A stretch of 64,000 nucleotides of DNA from Nymphaea colorata (lineage: Eukaryota; Streptophyta; Magnoliopsida; Nymphaeales; Nymphaeaceae): NCBI RefSeq assembly GCF_008831285.2, contig NC_045151.1:243544-307543 (forward strand), read 5' to 3'. Position 1 is the stretch's first letter. Each line of letters begins with the position of its first letter. Both the position numbers and the translations under genes were made by a program. Shown in pieces: positions 1 through 11,569 of this stretch. The notes beneath the pieces were generated by a model, which had not been told where the DNA came from, ran no database searches, and saw only the letters and a program-made list of their open reading frames with translations.

Positions 1-381
1 TTCTGACGCCCCATGTAACTATGTCGCTTTACTCTTGCCAACTTTTGGAAAGTATAAGCCCTTAGCGATGTTGGCTCCAAAATTCCCTTTTTTTGTCATA
101 AACCAGAAATAGCTTTTTTGGATTTCAAAAGGGGTGCCTCACAAGTTTATTGACGGGTTGATTCATATTGCAATGACACTCAACAACATCACCATCACAT
201 CTCCATGACTAAAATCCTCTCCACCGTCCACTCCTTTGCATGTACAATGTCGTCTTCCATTTCATTGCCACCGAAGATGATAGCGAGAATGACAAACCTT
301 GTTGCACACATTTTCCCACCGAGGCAATGTAGCTCGGCTTTCTCGCTATAATCATAGGTGACGATCAATGGAGACAATGTT

Positions 382-409
382 GCTCGGCCTTCCAATTTTC
401 TCTAAACAT

Positions 410-489
<80 letters not shown>

Positions 490-1240
490 TATATATATAT
501 ATATATATATAGTGTCCTTCAAACACTACTATCACAGAGATTAAAATTTTAAATATACAGGTAAAGTTGTATTGAATTCACTTGGCAATTCAAAGCCACT
601 GAATATGGATCCAGATTTTACAGGTCCAATCTCGAGAGACCATTATGGCTCTGTCCGAACCGTTCATTAGCTCAATCCACAGAGAAGCCTTGCTGGACCA
701 GGAAGGCCACCTCAACTCCTCAACTTAAAAACCAGAGCGGCCCCTCTCCATTTCTTCTGGTCATCGTTCTTCTTCTTCCTTTCGACGCCATTGTTCTATG
801 GCAACTATCTCTCTCCCCTGCTCCGTTCCTCCGTCTGCCTCCGTCTGTTGGGCCAAGGAGCAGACGGAGGAACGGAGGAGGAGAGAGAGATAGTTGCCAT
901 AGAACAATGGCGTCGAAAGGAAGAAGAAGAACGATGACCAGAAGAAATGGAGAGGGGCCGCTCTGGTTTTTAAGCTGAGGAGTTGAGGTGGCCTTCCTGG
1001 TCCAGCAAGGCTTCTCTGAGGATTGAGCTAATGAACGGTTCGGATAGAGCGATAATGGTCTCTCCAGATTGAACCCGTAAAATCTGGATCCATATTTAGT
1101 GGCTTTGAATTGCCAAGTGAATTCAATACAACTTTACCAGTATATTTAAAATTTTAACCTCTGTGATAGTAGTGTTTGAAGGACACTATAGATATATATA
1201 TAAATGTATAAGATGTTTAGAGAAAATTGGAAGGCCGAGC
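382..1240. mobile_element. Foldback element: long near-perfect inverted repeat
   Basis: Left arm 382-838 and right arm 860-1240 are reverse complements with few mismatches, separated by a 21-nt loop (839-859). Landmarks are GCTCGGCCTTCCAATTTTC (382) matched by its complement ending at 1240, AGTGTCCTTCAAACACT (511) matched by AGTGTTTGAAGGACACT (ending 1187), and CTCCGTTCCTCCGTCTGC (821) matched at 860-877. An (AT)n tract interrupts the left arm. The element lies inside the tandem array, so it is an insertion or a local inverted duplication. It has no transposase. A read-through transcript would fold into a stem of more than 350 bp, so it could be a foldback/MITE-like transposon or a source of small RNAs. 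No clear target duplication was found because the outermost arm sequence resembles the array. Confidence 0.85.
413..510. repeat. (AT)n microsatellite in the left arm of the foldback
   Basis: About 98 bp of nearly pure AT dinucleotides. The matching place in the right arm (about 1188-1208) has only a short AT run, so the tract expanded in one arm after the arms formed. Confidence 0.95.
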
Positions 1241-4039
1241 TACATTTTCCCATGTAAATATGTCGCTTTACTCTTGACATCAAAATGACACTCAATGATA
1301 TCACCATTACTATTCCTTGGTCCATAACATCTCAAGAAATCCCTTGCTCGGACAACGTCATCTTCCATTTTATTGAAATTGATGCTGATAGCAAGGAGCA
1401 CGAACTTTGCCACACAACTATCTCCATGTTTCCCCACCTAGGTGGTGGAGATCGGTCTTCTCACTATAGTCATTAGTGCCAATGAAATGGAAGATGATGT
1501 TCTCCGGGCAAGGGAGTGCTCTCAAAAATATCTATGATGATGGGTTGATTCACATTGCAATGACACTCAACAACATCACCATCGCAGATCGGTGATTGAG
1601 ATCCTCTCTATCATCCACTCCTTTGCTCCCACAACGTCATCTTCCATTTCATTGCCACCGAAGATGATAGCGAGAATAACGAACTTTGTTGCACACATTT
1701 TCCCACATAGGCAATGTTGCTCGGCCTTCTCGCTATAATCATAGGTGCTGATGAAATGGAAGACGATGTTCACTGGGCAAGGGATTCCAGACTATATCTA
1801 TGATGATGGGTTGAGGCACATGAAATGACACTCAATGATATCACTGTTACTATTCCATGGTCGAGATCATCTCTATTGTCAAGCACTCCCTTGCCCGGAC
1901 AACATCGTCTTCCATTTTATTGTCACCGATGCTTATAGTGAGAAGCACAAACTTTGCGCACAACTATCTCCTTCTTTCCCCACCTAGGTGGTGGAGCTCG
2001 GCCTTCTCGCTATAGTCATCAGTGGCAATGAAATAGAAGATGTTTTCCGGGCAACGGTATGCTCACAAAAATATTTATGATGATGGGTTGATTCACATTA
2101 AAATGACACCCAACAACATCATGATCGCAGCTCCATGACTAAGATCCTCCCCATCGTCCACTCCTTCGCCCGAACAACATCGTCTTCCATTCCATTGTCA
2201 CCGAAAATGATAGTGAAAATGACGAACTCTGTTGTAGACATTTTCCCACTTAGGCAATGGAGCTCGACCTTTTCGCTGTAGTCATAAGAGATGATGAAAT
2301 GAAAGATGACGTTCTCTCGGCAGGGGATTCTTGGTGATATCTATGATGATAGGTTGATGCACATCAAAATGATACTCAATGACATCACCATTACTATTCC
2401 ATGGTCGAGAACATCTCTATTGACAAGCAATCCCTTTCTTGGACAACATCATCTTCCATTTTATTGTCACTGATGCAGATAGCAAGAAGCACGAACTTTG
2501 CCCCCCAACTATATCCATGTTTCCCCACCTAGGTGGTGGAGCTTGGCCTGCTCACAATAGTCATCAGTGGTAATGAAATAGAAGATGATGTTCTCCGGGC
2601 AAGGGTGTGCTCGCAAAAATATTTATGATGATGGGTTGATTCACATTAAAATGACACTCAACAGTATCACCATCGTAGCTACATGACTGAGATCCTCACC
2701 AGTGTCCACTCCTTCGCCCAAACAACATCGTCTTCCATTCAATTGTCACTGAAGATGAAAGTGAAATTGACGAACTCTGTTGCGAACATTTTCCCACTTA
2801 GGCAATGGAGCTGGACCTTCTTGCTATAATCATAGGAGACGATGAAATGGAAGATGACGTTCTCCGGGCAGGGGATTCCTGGTGATATCTATGATGATGG
2901 GTTGATGCACATCAAAATGACACTCAATGATATAACCATTACTATTCCATGGTCGAGAACATCTCCACTGTCAAGCAATCCCTTGTTCCGACAACATCAT
3001 CTTCCATTTCATTGTCACCGATGCTAATAGCAAGAAGCATGAACTTTGCCACACAACTATCTCCATGTTTCCCCACCTTGGTGGTGGAGCTCAGCATTCT
3101 CGCTATAGTCATCAGCGGAAATGAAATGGAAGATGATGTTCTTCAGGCAAGGGAGTGGTCGCAAAAATATTTATGATGATGGGTTCATTCACATTAAAAT
3201 GACACTCAACTACATCACCATCGTGGCAACATGACTGAGATTCTCTCCATCAACCACTCATTTGCCCGAACAATATCATCTTCCTTTTCATTGTCGCCGA
3301 AGATGATAGCGAGAATGACGAATTCTGTTGCACACATTTTCCCACTAAGGTTATGGAGCTCGGCCTTCTTGCTATAATCACAGGTGACGATCAAATGGAA
3401 GACAACGCTCTCCGGGCATGGGATTACTGGTGATATCTATGATGATGGGTCGATGCGCATCAAAATGACACTCAATAATCCGGGCTCGGCCTTCTCCATT
3501 ATCCACTCCTTTGCCCAGACAACATCGCCTTCCATTTCATTGCCACCGAAGATGACAACAAGAATCATGAACTTTGTTGCACACATTTTCCCACTTAGGC
3601 AATGGATCTCGGCCTTCTCGCTATAGTCGTAGGTGGTGACAAAATGGAAGACAACGTTCTCCAGGCAGGGAATTCCTGGCGATATCTATGATGAGGGGTT
3701 GATATACATCGCAATGACACTCGATGATATCACTATTACTATTCCATGGCCGAGATCATCTCTATTGTCAAGCACTCCCTTGCCCGGACAACATCGTCTT
3801 CCATTTTATTGTCACTGTTGCTGATAGCTAGAAGCACGAACTCTGCCACACAACTATCTCCATGTTTCCCCACCTAGGTGGTCGAGCTCGGCCTTCTCGC
3901 TATAGTCATCAGTGGCAATGAAATTGAAGATGATGTTCTCCGGGCAAGGAAGTGCTCGCAAAAATATTTATGATGATGGGTATATTCACATTAAAATGAC
4001 ACTCAAAAATATTTATGATGATGGTGGAAGACAGCTACA

Positions 4040-5095
4040 TGATGCAACCATAAGGCTTTCAGGTACCTAAACAAGAAAGCCTTGTGTGCAAATTGGAAAA
4101 CAGCCTGGTTGAAATATGCACCAAGGCAGTGATATAATAAGTTTGATAGTTTCACGAGAAGAAATGAATTAAAGAGATGTGATATGAATCATTGTTGTTA
4201 CTTTAAGAGACTTGATAGTTCCTATATTATTTTGCTCTTGTATGTGAATGTTTGTTGCAGGTTCTAATCTACATGAGATTAATATGTTAAAACAATAGTT
4301 ATCAAAGGAATTTGCAATGGACTTATGTGCTGCGAAACAAATTCTTGGAATAAGAATAATGAGAGACATAAAGACAAGTACTTTAAAATTATCTCAAGAA
4401 ACTTATATTGAGAAAATCTTGTACATGTTCAAAATGCAAGATGAAAAAGCTGTCACCACTCCCTTGTCATGTCATTTTAAAATTTCAAAGGACTTATCAC
4501 CCAAGACACAAGAAGATCACGAAGCTATGTCCAAGATCCCTTATCCATCTGCAGTAGGAAGTCTGCTATGGTTTGCACTAGGCCAAACATTGCACATGTA
4601 GTGGCAGCAATGAGTAGATACATGTCTAATCCAGGTGGAAAGCATATGGAAGCTGTTAAGTTGATCTTGAGATATTTAAAGGGAACTTCAGGGCTGTCAC
4701 TTTGTTTCAGAAAAAATGATTTATCTTTACAAGACATGTGGATGTAGATTTAGGAGGTGACATTGACAATAGAAGGAGTACTACTGGATAAGCCTACAGT
4801 ATCGGTGAAACATGTGGTAGTTGGGTATATAAATTTCAGAAGGTCATTGCAGTATCTACCACTAAGGCAGAATATGTTGCCATTGTTGGAAGGTACTATT
4901 CATTGAGCAAAAAAATCTTGTGTTCTAGGCAATGACAAAACATATACAGCTGAAGTATCACTTTATTCATGACTTGTTGGAAGGTAATGTGTTGTCACTT
5001 GAGAAGATTTGTGGAGTAGAGAATCTAGTAGACATGTTGACAAAGTCTGTGATTGCTAAAAAATTGAGGCTATGTATGACCTCAGTTGGCCTCTA
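4040..5095 (+). pseudogene. Copia retrotransposon remnant: reverse transcriptase to RNase H
   Basis: Broken plus-strand frames match the 3' half of Ty1/Copia pol. The order is an RT fragment (APRQ near 4120, then a YVNV-like string near 4240), the open stretch 4317-4601 containing AKQILGIRIMRD and SAVGSLLWFA, a RYLKGT region near 4670, an RNase H region with GDIDNRRSTTG near 4760, and a tail ending near 5095. The RT active site YVDD reads YVNV, so both catalytic aspartates are gone. Several stops and frameshifts separate the blocks. It lacks gag, protease and integrase. A purine-rich tract and a TGTTGG terminus follow directly, as expected for the 3' end of such an element. Confidence 0.8.
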
Positions 5096-5181
5096 AGGTT
5101 AATTCTAGAAGAGGTGCCACAGAGGCGACTTGAAGGATGAGTGCAAGGCTTGAATACTAAATCAGTCTCAAAGTGAGAGAT

Positions 5182-5640
5182 TGTTGGAGTGTGGAGCCTG
5201 ATCCATACTTGATAGCCTTCCCTTTGCAGGTTTTGCCCTAATCTTATGTTTTGGAGGGCACCGATTTGGCTTGTACTTTATAATTTTTCGTGATAGTGAA
5301 AACTGCTCTGGGTGGCTGCCATGGATGTAGGAAAACGTTGTCTTCAAACCACTTAAAATCTTTATGTGTTCTTTCTCGCTTTCTCTTCTTTTGATTCAAT
5401 TCTCTTGGTGCGGTAAGAGAGTGTGAAAGAGTCGAGTTCCTAACGTGTGATGCAAGGTAGTTCTCCATCAAGCCGATGTCTTTCAGCTTTGGGGTTTTAC
5501 TTTTTTGAGATCGTGTCTACTGAAAAGAATGCTTCCTTCAATCAACCTGGACCTTGTGCAATATGTAAGTCAATATTATACAAATTATTCTCTGTTTCAC
5601 AAATAAATGCGAGTAAGGAGGCTTTTAGAGATTGACATGT
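5182..5640 (+). mobile_element. Probable 3' LTR start of the Copia remnant (right edge unknown)
   Basis: Directly after the pol remnant, AAAGTGAGAGAT (polypurine-tract-like) precedes TGTTGGAGTGTGGAGCC, a typical Copia LTR beginning. No second LTR copy or matching CA end is visible, so the right border is a guess. From about 5640 to 5920 I see nothing recognisable. Confidence 0.35.
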
Positions 5641-5920
5641 AGTTGGTGGGTCTGTATTGGTTTGACATAGGGACATTGGAATTTAAGGGGTAAGCACTGT
5701 TGGTCTTAAAATATTGTAACAAAAGAAATTGACTTCACTTCTTTGCAGCAAGAGGATAGTCAATCTGCTTATGCAAATTCTTGGTTGCTCTTTTCTAGTC
5801 TCCTTCTTCCTTCCAGACAATATATTTCTTCTGTTGTGACTTTCAGGCAGGAAAACAAGGCACCTTCATTATTACTTGGAAGCCCACGGTATTAATCCTC
5901 TCCTTTTATTTCTTGTGAGC

Positions 5921-6926
5921 AATGTCACCAGGGTGCGGTAAAAATGGACCCGCACCCTCGTCGACACGACGCGGGTGCTGATTCGGGTGCGGGTGTGACC
6001 CAGATTCTCACCCAAGCTGCACCTGCTCATGAGCTCGCACCCAAATCGCACCGGTAACGAGAGACGGCGGGAGGGAGAAGGAGAGAGTAAGGGACTGGAA
6101 TGCGAGAGGAAGAGAGGGCGAGTGAGGAGTGCGGGAGAAAGGGACATGATTTGGGGAAACGATTTGGGTGATTTGGGGGATTGGGGGAAACAATTTCGGG
6201 AAAAGGTAGAGCAAAGGTGAGGGGGACTGAACGCAAGAGGAAGAGAGGGCAAGTGAGGAGTGCGGGAGGAAGAGATGTGCAGACAGAGAGGGCTCCAGCG
6301 AGGGGGAAACAGATGCTCACCTGTGGAAGAGGGCAACGAAGAGGGAGATAGAGAGGAAGATGGGGAAGATGAAGATGCTCACCTGTGTCGATGCTCACCT
6401 GGAAGAGGGCAACGAAGATGGAGATAGAGAGGAAGACAGGGAAGAGGAAGATGCTCACCCGTGGAAGAGGGCAATGAAGAGGGAGATAGAGAGGAAGATG
6501 GGGAAGAGGAAGATGAGGAAGGGGAACCCATCGGGCTTCCTCGGGCCATAGAGCTCGGGTCCGAATTTGAATCCCGATCCAATTGAACCAACCCAAAGCC
6601 AAAATCCTTATAGACGACTTATAGGAATAACCCTCATTAGTGGACAACGGAGCGCTTTGCCCCGTCCCTCCAACCCCGAACCTAACCTCCTTATTAAGAA
6701 AGAAAGGAAGGGGAAAATTGCAATTTTTATTTTGATATTTAATAATTTTGTGATTTATAGATAATTTTGTCATATATATTAGTATTTGTTATTATTATAA
6801 ATTAATAGTAATAATAATAATAATCAATAGTCTTGCCGCACCGCCGCACCTAAATTTTTTAAGATGTGTCGTACCGGCATTGGTACCCGCACCCGCGTCT
6901 GCACCCGCATCCTGCATCTTGGTGAC
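5921..6926. mobile_element. Possible non-autonomous DNA element with GGGTGC subterminal repeats
   Basis: The left edge GTCACCAGGGTGCGG and the right edge, read in complement GTCACCAAGATGCAGG, form a short imperfect terminal inverted repeat. Both ends are packed with GGGTGC/GCACCC copies (about 5932-6050 and 6835-6915). This arrangement is typical of hAT, MULE or CACTA derivatives. The interior is a purine-rich low-complexity stretch plus a minisatellite. Minus-strand frames here (about 5872-6336 and 6027-6773) are Pro/Ser/Leu-rich low-complexity translations and are not called as genes. No convincing target duplication was found. It ends just left of the large tandem duplication. Confidence 0.35.
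6312..6530. repeat. Purine-rich minisatellite, about 3 units
   Basis: Units begin GATGCTCACC near 6312, 6391 and 6458 and continue GGAAGAGGGCAACGAAG and GGGAGATAGAGAGGAAG. The strand is almost pure purine apart from the GCTCACC core. Confidence 0.8.
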
Positions 6927-7261
6927 ATAGCCTTCGTTCAAATGAACTTTTTCGGCACAGGTCCTATATATAAACACAGCTAAATTTCTCAAGAAGATGT
7001 TTGAAAACCCAGTGACTTGGGACTCAACTCTGCTGTTCTTGACTCATGACTCGATGGGTCAACTCGGACACTAGGACCATAGGGTTATGTTAGCTTTTTC
7101 TAAGAAAAACTAATGTATAACTTGTCTTTTAGACATAAAACTTTTGTAAAATAACTTAATTTCACTTATATGATTCAAAAACGTCAAACTAATATAAAGT
7201 GAAGCCACAACTAAGTTTATTCTCTTTGAATTGTTGCAATTTAGCATGTCGAGCGGCACCT

Positions 7262-7560
7262 TTATCTTGGAGTAACTTCAGTATTCGTAACCCCACTACA
7301 GAATAAGGCTGTGATCTGCTGAACCCATCTTTGGTTCTCTGGTTAGAACATGCAAGTTCTATTGGCACGGAAGTACCAAAGATTCACCCCCAAGCACGAG
7401 AAGAACAGAAGACATGGTTGGTCTTTTTTCAGCATCTTCTTGAACAGCAAGCCTATATGCAGACATTTTAATGGTTCACGTGGTGGGCATGTCTCTCTCA
7501 ACAATGGGTCCATGAATTCCAGTCCCATCCCTTGCCTCCACAAACTCGAAGCCCGTGTTC
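7262..7560 (-). pseudogene. Receptor-like kinase C-terminal exon (CRK/S-domain type), copy 1
   Basis: The minus strand encodes the last part of a plant receptor-like kinase. It has a subdomain X-like AWSLW region (partly lost here), MDPLLRETCPPRE, CLHIGLL, then in another frame VQEDAEKRPTMSSVLLVLG, then an asparagine-arginine (NRTCMF) tail and a terminal VTNTEVTPR followed by TAA at 7264-7262. This matches the C-terminus of cysteine-rich or G-type lectin receptor-like kinases, serine/threonine kinases of the plasma membrane. Frameshifts lie after CLHIGLL (where family members read GLLCVQE, 4 nt appear lost) and before the tail. Copy 1 differs from copy 2 by a small length change next to CLHIGLL. 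The upstream kinase, membrane and extracellular exons are absent, so it is a dead fragment. Confidence 0.7.
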
Positions 7561-8425
7561 CTGTTTAATTCATTCAATGCAATATTGAAAATGTTATCTC
7601 TAACTTTGATCAAGTAGGATGACTGAGAAAGAAGATTTCTCTACAATTTGTTGAAAGAAAATTTGATTAGATTAACCTATGTTGGTTCTGTATCACATAA
7701 TACTATGTTTGAGAAAGCCACCGGAAGAATGAATCGCACCACAGGGGCAGAATATAGATTCCCTTTCAATTCTGACATGTTGTTGGCTTGCCCCGTAAAA
7801 TCTGGATGGTGAAATCTTTTGCTTCGAAAAGATTTGGTTTTAATTTAAAGGAAAGGTGCTTATATGCCAACTAGAAGTTAAATATTGCAACATTTCTGGA
7901 AAAAATAGAAATACTCAACCTCTGTACTCGGCATTTTGAAAGCAAATATGTATCTAAATCAATATTGGCTCTAGATTTGCATGGCATTTATGATTTATAA
8001 CGAGCTCAACAAAGCAAAAAGTAATATTCGAGTCAACTGCAATTAAGGACAAGAACAACAATTTTGTTGAATTGGCACCCTTGTCAAGAATTAATAATCG
8101 CCCATATGATCATGAGGAAAAAATTTCACATTTGTTGAACATGATAGTTTGATTTTTTTTAAGTTGATTTTGGACAATAGCGAAAAGTAAGTTTAATTAA
8201 TTTTGTGTTTCTGACTTGTGGCACGTTTGATAAACCCATGAACATTGACAGTCATAATCAACAATACTCAAAAAATAATGTGCAAAGGAATTTGGCCTCC
8301 AATATGCGGACATGAAGCAATCCAAATATACAAGTTTTTTTAATGGAACCGAGAGGAAATGCAATCATGCTTGCTTTGTGTGCAGTCCATCACGTTCTAT
8401 TGTCAATTGACTAATAGAAAGAAGA

Positions 8426-8737
8426 TCAAACTTGAATGAGGGAATATGCAAAGAACATTCTTGAAAACAAAGAATCTGAGATTTTCACGTCAGCTTGGTG
8501 AGAGGCGTGAGCTTTAGAGGCATAGAGTAATTTACCTGAAACATCAGAACTACGATTAAGAAATTTAGAAAAGCGAACAATATGATCACTTTCTCCCGAA
8601 TATATGATCCACGATGACGACAAAAATTTGAAGGAAGATGACGTAAGAACAAGGTTGATTGTAGGTAACTTGGCATTGCTAAATGCCATAACCTGTTCAC
8701 ATTCACTCTTAGTTAGAGTAACTTCATCGGCATTCAC
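8426..8737 (-). pseudogene. Copia gag/protease fragment, copy 1
   Basis: The 103-codon minus frame reads ECEQVMAFSNAK, then SSSWIIYSGESDHIV, then a KFLN...SGKLLYASKAHA stretch. This is the linker from gag to the aspartic protease of Copia elements, where the family reads WIIDSGASDH. The catalytic Asp is Tyr, and the Ala after Gly is Glu, so the protease is inactive. No flanking pol or LTR is present. The same scrap sits in the second duplication copy, so it was there before the duplication. Confidence 0.7.
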
Positions 8738-9344
8738 TAGTTTAGTGTTGTCTCAATTATTAGCACTCACCTTGGTGGTCACATGAGGAGTTGTTCTATG
8801 AAGATGATCGTGAGGAGGATATCCTTGAAGATCATGGAAAAATTTTTTTGGCATGTTCTGACCCCATAATTACAATATGACTCCATACTTACAATAGAAC
8901 ATACTCGGTGAGATTTCATTTGAAATATCAATTTTTCCAAAACAAGTTTTGATGACTAAGTAAAAAGGGAGCCCTTTTTCAAGGATAAAAAAGGAATATG
9001 AAAAAATGAAAAGTTTTAAAAGTATTTCTTTATTAAAATACCCCTTTCCTTTTCGATGCATATTTGTTGCATACACCACTTGGTGAGCAGAACTCAACAT
9101 TGCACTGAAAATTTGTGAAGTTAGTTATATACACCACTTCTGTGTATGTAATTTCAAGCGCATATGACAAAAAAAAAACCATAATTAAAACAAAAAGAAA
9201 CTTTGTGTAGAGATAAAAACAGAAACCGCAATGAGATTCGATAAAAATAAAATTTGTCAGTCTGCATATGCATATCGTTATGACCAATATACCTTTTTAA
9301 GCACTAAAACGCGTTTTCGTTTTTTTGTCCCGGTTATAGTGTTA

Positions 9345-9540
9345 TCTCATTATCTCATAAATATTTTATTGTCTCATACTTATGTTCAGTGTTATTTCAT
9401 GCATCCATTCGTTATCTCACTATCTCATAAATTTAGTATTATCTCATACTTATATTTGATGTTATCTCATACATCCCTCTGTTCATTATCTCATCAATCT
9501 TTTGTTATTTCATGAGCATTGTCTCATACTTATTTGTCAT
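9345..9540 (+). repeat. ATCTCAT short-motif repeat, copy 1
   Basis: Irregular repetition of TTATCTCAT or TGTCTCATACTTAT with ATGCATCCATTC spacers. The open frames are a by-product of the motif. Confidence 0.8.
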
Positions 9541-11514
9541 TTCACATGCATACTTAGTAGGATCTACATTCGGTATATGCACATTACATACATGAGGGCG
9601 CGTATAGAACTTTGCTTTTGTAAGAGAAAATTCTCTGAGTGTTTTTGGGGGGGTTTGGTTTTAAACTAATCCTACGCCTCCCTCTAATAGTCTTTTAGTA
9701 AGAAAAAGGTGTTGTACCATGTTGATATGTTTAAGTTGATGTCTCAGTCAACGCCTAATTGTTTCTTCCCAGTTAACAGCAGACAAAACAAACTTTTGCA
9801 GAAGGAAGGCCGTCACTGTTGGTGGTTCTTCACCTAATCACTAGCACATGGCATATTGTTATGCTCCACCGGCGCTTCAACAAGAAATGGGGTTTGGCAA
9901 CAAACAAGGACAAAAGACGGGTGGAAGATATTAAAAGCAGAAGAGATAATTAATGGAGAGAAAGAACGGAAGAAAAAAAAAATGAGGAAGTGAATGGAGA
10001 GAAATGGACTACAAGATGTATGATGCCAAACAATGGAAAGGGAGGTAGACACTGGTGGCATTGCGAACTCCATGAACGATCGACCATCTGCTATGGAAGC
10101 AATAGCATGGGCAGGGCAACAACAACAATGATCGACCATCTAATTACCATCAGATGCTCTGTAGATCTGCATCAAACAATAATGTTCTTCAACCACTAAA
10201 GACGAGGGGGTGTCGGTCTTTCGTCCTTGCAGAGAAGAGAGAGAAATAGGGGGAGAAGGCTACAAGACCAGGAGAACCCTAGGGAGATAAGAGAGAGAAA
10301 GAAATTGGGAGGGAAAATAAAAAGGGTGAAAGAGTCGAGACAACTGGGGAGACAGGCAGAGAACAACAAGAGGGAGAGGGAGAGGGACAGAGGTACGATA
10401 TAGGGTTTGGAAGAAGGAGAAGACAGAAGCGACAAAGAGAGATTGAGAGGGCTCACCTCAGCCTTTCACCTCCACTGCCGTTGCTCTATCTTCCACCTCC
10501 TGCTTCTCTGCGTCGTGCACGAGCCAGTGAGAGAGATGAAGAGGGAGAGCCGGCATCAGGCGTCCTCTTCACGCGGGTGAGATTCGGGTCCAAGTCTAGA
10601 CCCTAATCCAGCCTGACCAACCCCACGCGCCAAACATTACAATTTCAATACATGAATTGGCTATAATCTTACCAACCCCATTTTTTATATGCTCGGTAAA
10701 ACCTCTTTATTTATGCTTAAATTTGGTCCAATAGAGAATCACTTGTGATCGGTAGTTACCCATTTAGGCCATTTGTGGTTGTGCATTTCTAAGTCTCTTG
10801 TTTTGATAAATATCTGTAGGATTTTAATTTTGGTTTTAGGTCATATATAAACATATGGATGTGGTGACCTCTACAAAGATAGGATGTTACATAGACTTTG
10901 TGTTTTCTGTACATATGACATATTTATGCTACCAATGACACCCTCCTCCACACTCTACGCTGAAGTGAGTATTTTCTTTTAGATGAATGTGTCATCCTTT
11001 GTGAAACATTTGAATGTTAGTTTACAATATTCCTTCTACCCTATGAATGTTTCAAGAAAATCTTCATGGAACATATTTTTTTGCCTTTAAATGAGGTTGT
11101 CTTGTAGCCTTTATTTCTTTTTATCATCAAGTGGATGGATTTCAGCTAGTCAAGCTGGTTAGGCTTACTTTCAGAATCTCATATTTTTTATGTGAGTAAG
11201 ATGAACAATCTCTATAATAGTGCCCATCACAAATTTCCTAACTTATTGAAGGGTTAGCTATTTTGGGACAATTTGGATGTGGTCAGAGGTGTATGTTGAT
11301 GGCAAGACAACTATTTCCATGGAGTAATCGAAGGTTAGCCAAAAGGAACTTTGCATTTTGCATCTTAATGATCTTAGTTCTAATTTTCATCATTATTCTC
11401 TGTTTTACTTTTATAGGACACGGATTATTGTGATGGTTTTTGCCAGTTCTCTCTCATTTATGAATTGTTATGTTCCCCCACCATACTTTTACTCTTTTGT
11501 ATTCTCCTCTGTAG
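9541..11514. other. No gene identified (copy 1 of the duplication)
   Basis: Holds a purine-rich/pyrimidine-rich tract (10200-10560). A short plus-strand start at 10538 (MKRESRHQASSSR) runs into a GTGAG donor-like site at about 10577 and could be a first exon of the unidentified gene downstream; this is weak. The matching site in copy 2 reads GTGGG. Confidence 0.4.
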
Positions 11515-11569
11515 CTGCTATAAATCAGTCCTTGCTGCAGCTTGAGGCTGAGCATATGGAATTGGACAG
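11515..11569 (+). pseudogene. Unidentified gene, exon a, copy 1 (exon b deleted)
   Basis: A 55-nt exon-like segment framed by TCTGTAG and GGTACAT splice-like sites. It encodes AAINQSLLQLEAEHMELD, an amphipathic coiled-coil-like string. I do not recognise the protein. In copy 2 a second exon-like segment (exon b) follows ~675 bp later. Here a ~645-bp deletion at about 11837 (GAATG joined to GAAATGAGAC) has removed it. The reading frame also stays open upstream, from 11358. Confidence 0.35.

Larger units (their letters stand above)
125..4015. repeat. Tandem array, 548-bp higher-order unit of two ~270-bp halves
   Basis: The block repeats two related half-units. Half A is marked by GTTGATGCACATCAAAATGA (starts 1810 as a variant, 2353, 2901, 3449). 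Half B is marked by GTTGATTCACATT (starts about 150, 1543, 2087, 2635, 3183, 3980). Both recur at exactly 548 bp in the middle of the array and at 543-544 bp at its left. Each half also carries GCTCGGCCTTCTCGCTATA and TCTTCCATTTCATTG. The spacing breaks down at the right end (3449 to 3696 to 3980), where one half-unit looks hybrid. The array is interrupted by the foldback element at 382-1240. Small open frames inside it have no domain and are taken as chance. No function is assigned; it is satellite- or minisatellite-like. Confidence 0.85.

Noticed and set aside
125-4015. Possible CRISPR-like regular repeat
   Set aside because: Units are ~270-548 bp without short repeat/spacer structure, and the host is a plant.
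6027-6773. A 248-codon minus frame, Pro/Leu/Ser-rich
   Set aside because: Low-complexity translation of a purine/pyrimidine minisatellite; no domain and no splice context.
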